From: Aradus depressus
Taxonomy: Eukaryota; Arthropoda; Insecta; Hemiptera; Aradidae
Assembly (NCBI GenBank): GCA_963662175.1
Contig: OY759219.1
Location: 43,888,675 to 43,952,674, forward strand
Length of the DNA stretch: 64,000 nucleotides
Direction of reading: 5' to 3'
The translations under genes and the position numbers were made by a program. Below the pieces are notes generated by a model. It had not been told where the DNA came from, searched no databases, and worked only from the letters and a program-made list of their open reading frames with translations. Positions 56,129-64,000 of this stretch are shown piece by piece (within the stretch, counting starts at the first letter, position 1; each line of letters starts with the position of its first letter).

Positions 56129-57307
56129 TTATCTGTGGTAGTATTTCTTCATCCTTTTTATATGAAAAACATCGTCCACTAACTTCCCAGCTTTATAAAC
56201 CTGAATAACATAATTCAACTTGTTTAGGCGCTTCTGGACAACAAAAGGTCCCTTATATTTCGGCTGTAATTTTCTTGATTTACTCGGATCATAACAAAAT
56301 TCTCTTAATAGAACTAGATCGCCCTCTTTAAATTCCACAAAGCTGTGCTTTTTATCGTAATTTTCTTTTTGAATTAGCTGAGGCTTTTTTAAAATTTCCG
56401 GGATTGTTTTTCTTATAACTTGCAACTCCTCTATAGTTTTAATTACGTCCGCCTCATAAGTGTGCGGAACTAGAATGACGTCCAAAGGAATCTTAGGCCT
56501 ATAACCGTGCATCAAGAAAAACGGTTCGTAACCCGTACTTGCTTGTTTAGACGTATTATAAGAGAAGAGAACATGGTCCAAATGTGTGCTCCAATTATTT
56601 ATATTTTTATTAACGTAATGTGACAACATTTGAATAAGTGTGTGATTGAATCGTTCTACAATGCCTTGAGCGCATGGGTTAAAAGCCGTACTTTTTTTGT
56701 GATAAATTCCCAAGGCTGCTTTAAATTGTAACAAGGACTTCTCCAAAAAATGTGTCCCTCTGTCTGATGAGACTATACTCGGGACCCCAAAACGATTTAC
56801 CATATTCAATAAAAATTTTGCCGTAGATTTGGCATCTGCAGACCTAGTGGCTTTTGCCATGACAAATTTTGTTGTTGTGCAAGTTGCTACTATAATGTAC
56901 TTGTTCCCATGAGAGCTAGTTAATGGCCCCAAGTAATCTATAACTACATGTGAAAAAGGGGTCGTGGATGGAATGATGGGGCTGAGATCCCCCTGGGGCA
57001 AACTTTTTGGAATTTTTTCTCTTTGACATGAGTCACACGATTGTATGTATGTCGTAATTTCGGATAGCATAGAGGGCCAAAAGTAATTAGTTAGTAATCT
57101 ACCATAAGTTTTAGCGATACCTAGGTGTCCTAAATCGTCATGGCAAGAGTGCAACAATTCTCTTTTTAAAGAATCAGGCACTAAAATTAAATCTCTTCGT
57201 TCCTTAGGGGTAAAGTATTTGTAATAAATTATATCGTCGTCCGAATTTAATACATAATTTCGCGATTTACGACGTATTGATTTATCGCCGAATTCGTTGT
57301 CCGTCAA
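56129..57307 (-). CDS. Ty3/Gypsy integrase
   Basis: Intact 392-codon frame from ATG 57307. N-terminal zinc finger: LLHSCHDDLGHLG with the histidines and CDSCQ with the cysteines. Catalytic core: Asp in VVIDYLGPL, Asp in SSDRGTHFLE and Glu in GIVERFNHTL. Residues about 330-392 form the C-terminal barrel (LQPKYKGPFVVQKRLNKLNY) and a basic tail. All catalytic and metal-binding residues are present. Integrase joins element cDNA to chromosomal DNA in the nucleus. Here it stands without RT, so its own ATG is probably fortuitous and it would normally be cut from a Pol polyprotein. It differs clearly in sequence from the integrase at 51094-53031. Confidence 0.85.
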   Translation of the reverse strand: MTDNEFGDKSIRRKSRNYVLNSDDDIIYYKYFTPKERRDLILVPDSLKRELLHSCHDDLGHLGIAKTYGRLLTNYFWPSMLSEITTYIQSCDSCQREKIPKSLPQGDLSPIIPSTTPFSHVVIDYLGPLTSSHGNKYIIVATCTTTKFVMAKATRSADAKSTAKFLLNMVNRFGVPSIVSSDRGTHFLEKSLLQFKAALGIYHKKSTAFNPCAQGIVERFNHTLIQMLSHYVNKNINNWSTHLDHVLFSYNTSKQASTGYEPFFLMHGYRPKIPLDVILVPHTYEADVIKTIEELQVIRKTIPEILKKPQLIQKENYDKKHSFVEFKEGDLVLLREFCYDPSKSRKLQPKYKGPFVVQKRLNKLNYVIQVYKAGKLVDDVFHIKRMKKYYHR

Positions 57308-57849
57308 GGCCTGGTAAATTTGTACAAAATTTATCTAATTTTTGCAATTTTGCAATATTTATTATTTTTATTTCATTTACCGCTTTAAGTGCGGACCATC
57401 AATTACCGATTTAAAGTTCATAAATCCGTATGATGTCCCGAATGACTTTAAAAAAATCTCATGTACCTACTTAGTTCCGAGCATTACCCAAAATGAAAAG
57501 TATGAAACGATTATTAAAAAAAAAATTAAAATGAATCCATTTTATCGAATACAATCTGTGTGATTAGTTAAATGGGGCAGGATACATCCGCCTTCGTTGC
57601 ACATTCCCAGATGTCAGCATAGTTATTGTAACCCAGTTTGTCTCATTGACCGACTTGACTTCCCTTCTACACAGAAAATGTTTTCAAATAGGTATAATTT
57701 TTTTTTTTTCATCTCGAATATTTTTTGTTTTCATTGAGAAGCAGTTACCTAACCTTAACTGAATTATAAATATTGTCTATTAAGGTGTCTGAAGTGTCTA
57801 TTAAGAACAAAATCCAACCAAAGAAAATAATTGACCCTTTTTTTTTTTT
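57308..57849. other. Stretch between integrase and gag remnants
   Basis: About 540 AT-rich bp with no domain I recognise on the minus strand. It marks the internal deletion that removed the rest of gag, protease, RT and RNase H. Confidence 0.55.
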
Positions 57850-58131
57850 TTAATTACAATATTCTAACGCGTAATCTAATTCTTGTAAAGAAGTTTTTAT
57901 GTCTTCTAAATCTAATTGAGCTTTCAGTTGGACCACGTTTTCTACACAATAATCCCTTAATCTTTTACTCAAAATATTTGCATTATCTTCCTCAGAAAAA
58001 ACTATATTTAAAATCTTTAGCAATTCAAGTACCTGTCGCTTTTGTAATGAATAAATCCAACTTGAGTAAAATTGCGTTTTCCCCTCCTCAGAGGTTGATA
58101 TGTTCTGAAGGAACGTTTCCCACAATGTCAT
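57850..58131 (-). CDS. Gag N-terminal fragment of the LTR element
   Basis: 93 codons from ATG 58131 (TLWETFLQNISTSEEGKTQF, later VLELLKILNIVFSEEDNA) to a stop at 57850, followed by a run of A on the minus strand. It lies about 105 bp from the primer-binding site, the expected place for gag. The helical, leucine-rich sequence resembles the start of several insect Gypsy Gag proteins. Capsid core and zinc knuckle are missing. Confidence 0.5.
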   Translation of the reverse strand: MTLWETFLQNISTSEEGKTQFYSSWIYSLQKRQVLELLKILNIVFSEEDNANILSKRLRDYCVENVVQLKAQLDLEDIKTSLQELDYALEYCN

Positions 58132-58235
58132 CTATACCCGGAGAGATATGTGAGATAGCAGTCAATAAAAATAGAAATTTAATGGTGAAAAATATGAGTT
58201 CTGAATTTAATAGTTCTCAAGAAGTTAAAAAAAAA

Positions 58236-58249
58236 CGGCGCCTCCACCA
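58236..58249 (-). other. Primer-binding site
   Basis: The plus strand reads CGGCGCCTCCACCA, which looks like the 3' end of a tRNA with CCA. On the minus strand TGGTGGAGGCGCCG follows the LTR end after two bases. I have not assigned the tRNA. Confidence 0.6.
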
Positions 58250-58251
58250 CT

Positions 58252-58811
58252 TGTGAAGATTAAAAAATACTGTATTTGTAAATAATATAATTTAAGAGAA
58301 TGTTAGGTGAATAATAAGAATGACTGTCTTTACTTTAATTTAAGGTATGGTGCTTCACTCACCAAACCGGGATCTTAACTTAATGGTACTTGTTAATTCT
58401 TGGGGGTTTCAATAATAACACCAATTAGGCTGTTGAATAACTTCTTAGAGAATGTATTTTAAATGTCAGAACTCATGACAGATAATAAGATATGACAAGA
58501 ACAGTTTAACACTTGGAAACATAAACAATAGGAATTCGACTTACGTCCAGAAGTAGAGAGAGAGAGCAGTCCACACGTCTGACCAGGTTCCAGAATCTGA
58601 CCACAACGCATCTCCTCATCGGTATTTAACCTTTGAGGAGCGGAAGTGTTTACCTTGGTCAAGATCAAATATCCTGTTTAAGGGTCAACACTCTCGATGT
58701 CACAATCGCGGTTCCTTGGCCGAGCCAATCTCAATAAACGGAAAACAAAGATTTGTTTTTCCTGAACTCTTTCGAGTTTTCTGACAAAGTCCCCTTCACC
58801 GCCTTCTCACA
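58252..58811 (-). repeat. LTR, right copy (5' LTR)
   Basis: 560 bp, near-identical to 53036-53593. The length difference comes from two extra bases in a ga run near 58555. Followed on the minus strand by the primer-binding site and gag, so it is the 5' LTR and carries the promoter. Confidence 0.85.
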
Positions 58812-59687
58812 GTGATATTAGTTGGAGTGGGAAAGTTCTGTATACTACTGACTTTCTCTGGTTGGGGCTTACTTCTGGCCCATAATAAGAATGATATCTC
58901 AAACATTTTTCATTATATAATCATCGCTCTGAAACTAAGATCATTCATTGTTAATGAATAATGTATTTAACTTCCATAGTATGTTACTATTAACTTATTA
59001 TAACTTCTTATTATAACTTATTATTAACTTCCATAGTATAGTACTTATTTTATTTATACTTTATGTATTCATGTTATTTTGTCCAGCTGTAATAAGCTGT
59101 AAAATATATAATTTTGGAAATGTTAATGTCAATATTGTAAAAGTAATGGTCACTGACTCAATTGTATAGGGGTGATCCCTTTGAACAATAAAAATTATTA
59201 TTATTATTATAAATTAAGCTAATAATGAATAATTGAAAAATTTACTAAAGAATTTACTGTACCTAAAAAAATAATTAATAATAAAAAAGAAAATTTATCA
59301 AAACATTTTTTGAGTGAAGCTCTAAGAAAAATTACATAAATAACTCTGGGCTTTGAAGGTACTTTAACTTTACCAATAAATAAAAAATATCTTTTGATTT
59401 TAACATAATTTATATAAAACTTTTGTATGTCCCGAATTGGTACTATCCAAAGGCGTTAGTCCGTTAGACAACCATAAGTTTTGAAATCTGAGATCTGTTA
59501 AGAGGGATGAGGGAAGCTAAAGAAAAAAAACCAAAACACCCTACAAAAATACATAATCATAACTAATTTATTGACAAACAAGATAGTGGCCATTTTTAAA
59601 ATAATAGTTAAAATCACTAATTTCATCGAATATATTTTTATTTGTACACAGTCAAAACGCTCTTTTTCAGATCACACAACAATATAT
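58812..59687. other. AT-rich DNA with a retroposon-like tail
   Basis: No gene. Short repeats at 58970-59045 (acttccatagtatgt and variants). At 59155-59215 a stretch with gggtgatccctttgaacaat runs into an (att)n tail, with aataaa just before, like the 3' end of a small non-LTR element or SINE. I cannot name the family. Confidence 0.5.
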
Positions 59688-60825
59688 TGAAACCTACCTG
59701 CTACCGGGGAAGTGGAATATTTGTGGATTACTAAAAAAATTAAAATATTAATTTAACGAGCAAAAGTTAATTGAATAAATATTAAAATATATCGCGACTT
59801 TAAACGAAATATTGCCTGAATAACCTCCACTTCCTCAGTATCAGAATACCTTCAAGATAGTTGTTGGGAATCACTTATAATTAACTCTTTGTTAATTATA
59901 TTTGACCACCCTGGAGTAGCATGCATAACGTCTGGGTGAATGAAACAAAAAAATTAAAATGAACACATATTTATTAGGATACAAAATTGAACATTTATAC
60001 AAGGATAATTATTGTGGTAATAATAATAAAAAAATAATTAATCTAATGGTGAAGCCTGATGGGCAAAAGGTGACAATTGAAAATCTGCCTGCAGGGCATT
60101 ATTGGTCCTTTATATGGCTCTATTGGCAATACATGAATATTTGAAAAATAAAACCTGTGAGTTGAATTCCTCATTCCTGGCCTGCTGCGTTGACATGAAT
60201 AAACAAATGATGTCCTGGTGCGTCGACACATCTGAAGGGGTGGATGATGCTTCGGACGGAGTATCTCTTCAAAGTGGGGAAATAAATGTCTGGCATCTCA
60301 AAATCGGAAAGCAGGGTAACGTGGGTTCCGACAGGGACATCCATAGACTGGTAATGGTTAAACTGCCTGATTACACTTTCAACTCTATGATCACTTTTCG
60401 CACTTAGAATATTTCTACAAAATTCGGAACCCAGAGCGACGTGGAGTCCGCCCGAGATCTGTCATTCGACTCCCGATGTGAAGACCGTTTTTCGGTAGCT
60501 CTGATGAGATTGTGGTGGGGAGAAAACCGGTCGTGGTGACTGTTCATTGGCCCAAACTGCCCACCTACGTCATATGGGGAGGAGCCTAGAGTCTTTTTTG
60601 TTCGTACTTTCCTTTGTCCTCGATATAGTTTAAACAAGCTGGACCGGTCCAGGATGTCCTTCATTAAGATGCATCCGCTAAAAATTGAACTATATCTGTT
60701 CTGACCCAAGTAGAGCCTCTGGACAGTGCTGCTACAGTCTCTGGTGGTGGCTTCTCGCAACCTCATTTCGTTGTTCTAAACCCGATTATGTCGCAAATAA
60801 TTGGTGTAATCAGGATAATGCTACA
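59688..60825 (-). repeat. Candidate solo LTR
   Basis: 1138 bp beginning TGAAACC and ending ATGCTACA. Length, ends and internal order resemble 36406-37579: an atatcgcgacttta block near the left, then a cact(t/c)cc block, then a gaacacatatttatta-type block. No pol gene adjoins it. Frames inside it (59959-60144, 60102-60407 and the reverse at 60404-60766) show no homology and are not called as genes. Confidence 0.35.
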
Positions 60826-62542
60826 GTACCCTCCTTCCCGGTTAAATAAAATATGCTGACTAAACAAAGTTGGTAGTCACATATTTTATTGTGATATTGT
60901 CTATTACTCGCACTTACTTATCGTTGCACTTAACATAACACTAACATTGGCTGCACTTACAAATTATTGCCCGACGAGAACCATATTATTACTTATACGG
61001 AGATTGCCCAAATCTCATAATTTAATTACACAATTGACATATACCCAATGTCTCATGATTTCATGAGTGACCAAGGCATGATTCTACTCAATAATATTCA
61101 TAATTCGATAATACACGGAACAATGCCCTCTCCATTGACCTTAATTTCATGTCTCTACTTTATGCAAAACATTTGTCTGATTGCCCCAGGATCAGATCGT
61201 ACGTAATCTCAACAAAAACTTCAGCTGGATCCCCATAAATCCATTCTACTTCAATTCGATTTGGGTTGACCAAGCCCTAACATTTCCCATTTTCCCATAT
61301 GCCTCCTTTGGTCTTCGGTAGCTGACCAGGCTTACCGGTATTCGACGATTTCCCATAATGAATAATAATAAAATTAGCCCACCACAAATGTTATCTCAGT
61401 ATCACAAACTTATGTTAACCCCGGCATCCATAATCATCAAGAATCCGCTCTTTCATTTCCTCAAACAATCAATTCAAATGGCATATATAAAAAATATCAA
61501 TATCAAAGTCTTTCTCTTTCCCTTTAAATTAATTCCCAGACTCTACGACAGTGAAGTGGCATTTCCTAGCTTCTATAATTCAATTTCAATTCTGACTGCT
61601 ACTGTCAGTTCTAAGTTTCTCTTGGTCATACATTGCCATCAATTACATGGGGCTTACATCGTTTCAAGTTAAAATTCAAAATATTAGAGACTATCAACTA
61701 GAAATATACAATATCAATACATAATACAAATATAAATTCAAATGCGGGTACACATACAGATATACATAAAGCCAATTGCTTATGTACATTTTACCAACGA
61801 TAAAGGTGTCCATAACATTTCACTACCGATGAGGAGTACTGATAAAAGTCTATATCACAGGTACATTATTTACGATCATACTCCTTAGAATTGTGGATTG
61901 CCGCCAAATTATACAACTATAAAAAATATGTGCCATGGTATGTGGTATGGATAATGAATGTCTGTTTGGTGTGTCTCATGATACAGCAGAATTATCATAT
62001 GTGCGGAAGTTTATCCATGATTTCAAATATAGAAGATATGCAGAATTACGCGAATATAAAATGGTATTCATTAATGTTTCAAAACAAATAAAAAAATTAA
62101 AATGGTATATGGAGTTAATTTACTTTTTAATTTCTTATTCTAATTATTATATACAAATTAAAGAAGGTTTTCACCCAAGGGCTACTATTAAATTTAACAT
62201 AGTCATGTTTTTGGTACACATCTGACCTGACTATGCCACATAGATCCTGCACTAAATCGAGTTTGCCAAACTCTATGCATGTCATCGATCTATGGTTAAC
62301 GAAACTATTTACATGATGTGTTGTCATGTCCGGAGTGTAATTAAATGTGGCACTACAACTAAGCAAATGATTTATCATCAAACTAAAATATCCTAAAACT
62401 ACGGGCCTAACCTAGATATACTATTTACAAATTTTATATACAACCTGGCGGTTCTTGTTAGAACCAATAGAACGTCGACTAAGGGGGGGTGTGTTCAAAT
62501 TGAACCCCAGAAGGATGCCAGATCCTTCGCCTGCCCTCCTAT
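60826..62542. other. AT-rich region without recognised genes
   Basis: 1.7 kb. Frames at 61358-61672 and 61891-62225 are short, AT-driven and unlike any family I know. Near 62440-62540 a C/G-skewed block (taagggggggtgtg, then a gccctcctatc pyrimidine tract) borders the Gypsy remnant and could be its polypurine tract and LTR start on the minus strand. Confidence 0.45.
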
Positions 62543-63240
62543 CTACTTGTCACTATAAGGTTTCAGGGACGTAATATTAAATGTTCCCCTATGTACGTCG
62601 CTATCTATGTGGCCTAGCTCGAATGTCTGTGGACCTAACTTCTCCAGAATCCTATATGGACCTTCCCAAAATGGTAACAACTTAGAAATCTCCTTCTTGT
62701 TGCTGGGAATCCGCAGTGATTGAACCAATACTAAATCGTCAGTTTCTAATTTAGTATCTTTGTGTCGTTTCTCAAAGTTCTTTTTCTGTCTCTCGGCCTG
62801 TCTTTCCGTAAAATTGTAAGTCTGTTGTTGTAGTCCCGAAATGTCAGTTATCCTATCGTCTTTGATGAAGTTCACTTGTGGGTATTCTTTACAGATGGGG
62901 TTGCCATTAGTTGGGTAGCGGATTAAGTGGTCATTGTCTGTCGATATGTTTGTTATTTCGTCCTCGTTTCTAAGTATATCAGAAAATTCCTGCATCAGGG
63001 ATGATATTCTGATGTCGTCTGTAAAAATTATACTTTTGTCATTGTCTGTCGGTCTGTCTGTGACTTCGTCTTCTTCTATTATTGATGAATTAACATGGTC
63101 TGGGGCAGTCAAAGTATTGTCGGAGTATGTCTGTTCGTTAATGGGTTCTTCTTCCTTCTCAGTGATTGGTAAGGGTGTCTTTACTGTTGAATCTACGTTA
63201 ATGGGTAACCTGATGTCGTCAAATTTGTCCTCGTTCTCGT
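62543..63240 (-). pseudogene. Ty3/Gypsy pol remnant: spacer plus integrase C-terminus
   Basis: Minus-strand frame open from about 63240 (overlapping the end of gag in another frame) to the stop at 62543. The first part is acidic and Asp/Thr-rich (DRPTDNDKSIIF, RNEDEITNIST). The last 95 residues are an integrase tail: TERQAERQKKNFEKRHKDTK, DLVLVQSL, FWEGPYRILEKLGPQTFEL and a terminal FNITSLKPYSDK. Protease, RT, RNase H and the integrase core are missing between the halves, so a large internal deletion has joined early pol to its end without breaking the frame. Confidence 0.7.
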
Positions 63241-64000
63241 TGTGATAAAGAGTGGTTCTAAACGTCCATTGTCGTGTCTTCCTAAACCGTTCCCTTCTTG
63301 GTACCCTTGCAACTTCATCAATGTCAGTCCTATGTTTGGATCCGGAGTGGGACCTCCATTACTACGATTAAAATTTGTCCGTTGGTCAAAGTCTTTTGTC
63401 AGTCTGTCATACATGTCTTTCCCTAACAAATTTTGTAAGTCCCCTCCAAACTGAAATGTCTTTCTAGTCTTCTTCCCCCCCTTCGAATTTAAATTTAAAT
63501 TTCCTGGTTCTAAAATACGTGCCAATCGGTCTACCGGTTGCTCCGTTTTATTTAGATCGGCTGTATCGCTACTGACAGGATTTCTGTCCATACACCTTAT
63601 CTCCTTCTGGTTCGTCGCTCTGCTCACTTGGTTCGTCTGAGTCCTATTAAAAGATTTGTTTGGGTGGGTAGTATCTCCGCGTCCCTGATAAGGTGGTGTA
63701 TCACGATAGTTGGGAGGTCTATCAAACCGGTTATACTCGGTACGGTGGTCTACTATGCTGGTATCCCGAATACTGGGGTTGATTCCTAGTATTCGTATAG
63801 TATTGCCCAGGTCTATTGGTAGTAACGTTACGTGGAATTGCATCCGGCCGAGTTCCTCTCCCTTCCCTTCCTACGTCTTTCCTATTATCGTTCCCTCTAA
63901 ACATTCCTAATTGTGATTTACAATCCTTTTTAATGATATCACTCCCAATCCTAACTATCTGTTCATGTAATTTACTGATTGATGTGATTCCCTGGATGCG
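63193..64000 (-). pseudogene. Ty3/Gypsy Gag C-terminal part with G-patch motif
   Basis: Runs off the right edge. From 64000 the minus strand reads SISKLHEQIVRIGSDIIKKD in one frame to about 63740, where a frame change leads into the frame ending at 63193. This part is Arg/Asn/Thr-rich and disordered-looking (NYRDTPPYQGRGDTTH). It ends with FQFGGDLQNLLGKDMYDRL and, at about 63235-63330, LTLMKLQGYQEGNGLGRHDN, a G-patch-like glycine motif followed by LEPLFI. G-patch domains bind nucleic acid and occur at gag-pro boundaries of some retroelements. The overlap with the pol frame (63193-63240) suggests translation by frameshifting. Confidence 0.65.

Larger units (their letters stand above)
53036..58811 (-). 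mobile_element. Young LTR retrotransposon, internally deleted
   Basis: Bounded by two direct repeats of 558 and 560 bp that start TGTGAAGA and end CTTCTCACA. A primer-binding-site-like sequence is next to the right repeat and a purine tract next to the left one, so it reads right to left. Coding content is a gag N-terminus (57850-58131) and an intact integrase (56129-57307). Protease, RT and RNase H are missing. I count about four substitutions and one 2-bp indel between the LTRs, implying recent insertion. The expected target-site duplication is not seen (tact left, gtga right). Confidence 0.7.

Noticed and set aside
59959..60407. Short frames within the candidate solo LTR
   Set aside because: No motif, biased AT context, and they lie inside a non-coding repeat.
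61358..62225. Frames of 66-104 codons
   Set aside because: No homology recognised, residue use matches AT-rich background, and no supporting gene structure.

Overview
The window is eukaryotic, repeat-dominated DNA from an arthropod, most likely an insect. The support is the set of mobile elements: Ty3/Gypsy elements including an env-bearing errantivirus-like one, R1/TRAS-like and Jockey/RTE-like non-LTR retrotransposons, a Maverick/Polinton integrase with a chromodomain, a Penelope-like endonuclease fragment and Helitron-like elements with CTAG ends. I found no host protein-coding gene, rRNA, tRNA or CRISPR array. Almost every coding stretch is a piece of a mobile element, usually 5'-truncated, frameshifted or internally deleted.

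Layout. 1-12613: a satellite array of 102-bp monomers that runs off the left edge, with a higher-order duplication of about 1.9 kb inside it. 8714-13673 (satellite plus a decayed Gypsy pol piece) is repeated at 13688-18647 with a 14-bp filler between copies. 18838-23134: two R1/TRAS-like fragments whose truncated 5' ends face each other across a Maverick/Polinton fragment (fibre-like gene plus integrase). 23165-24955: a Gypsy gag-protease remnant on the minus strand. 27630-30301: decayed non-LTR ORF1, endonuclease and reverse transcriptase pieces, split by an inverted Helitron fragment. 30808-31212: Penelope-like endonuclease ends in inverted orientation. 31421-34148: errantivirus-like integrase and env. 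34149-36235: a non-autonomous Helitron-like element. 36406-39777: a Gypsy LTR and pol pseudogene running into an 80-bp satellite (39764-43100). 44295-44683: a 92-bp tandem repeat. 44892-46490: a gag-integrase deletion derivative. 46812-50696: a second Helitron-like copy whose internal 66-bp minisatellite has expanded greatly. 51094-58811: Gypsy pol, then a young LTR element (near-identical LTRs at 53036-53593 and 58252-58811) keeping only the gag N-terminus and integrase. 59688-60825: a candidate solo LTR. 62543-64000: a Gypsy gag with a G-patch motif and an integrase tail, running off the right edge.

The content reads as a nested transposon graveyard beside satellite, such as pericentromeric or subtelomeric heterochromatin (inference). 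The most complete coding units are the Maverick integrase, the errantivirus-like env, the 392-aa Gypsy integrase at 56129-57307 and the Gypsy pol at 51094-53031, which has one internal stop. The most unusual structures are the Maverick pair between two R1-like fragments, the Helitron that carries minisatellites and expands them, and the 4.96-kb tandem duplication with filler DNA.
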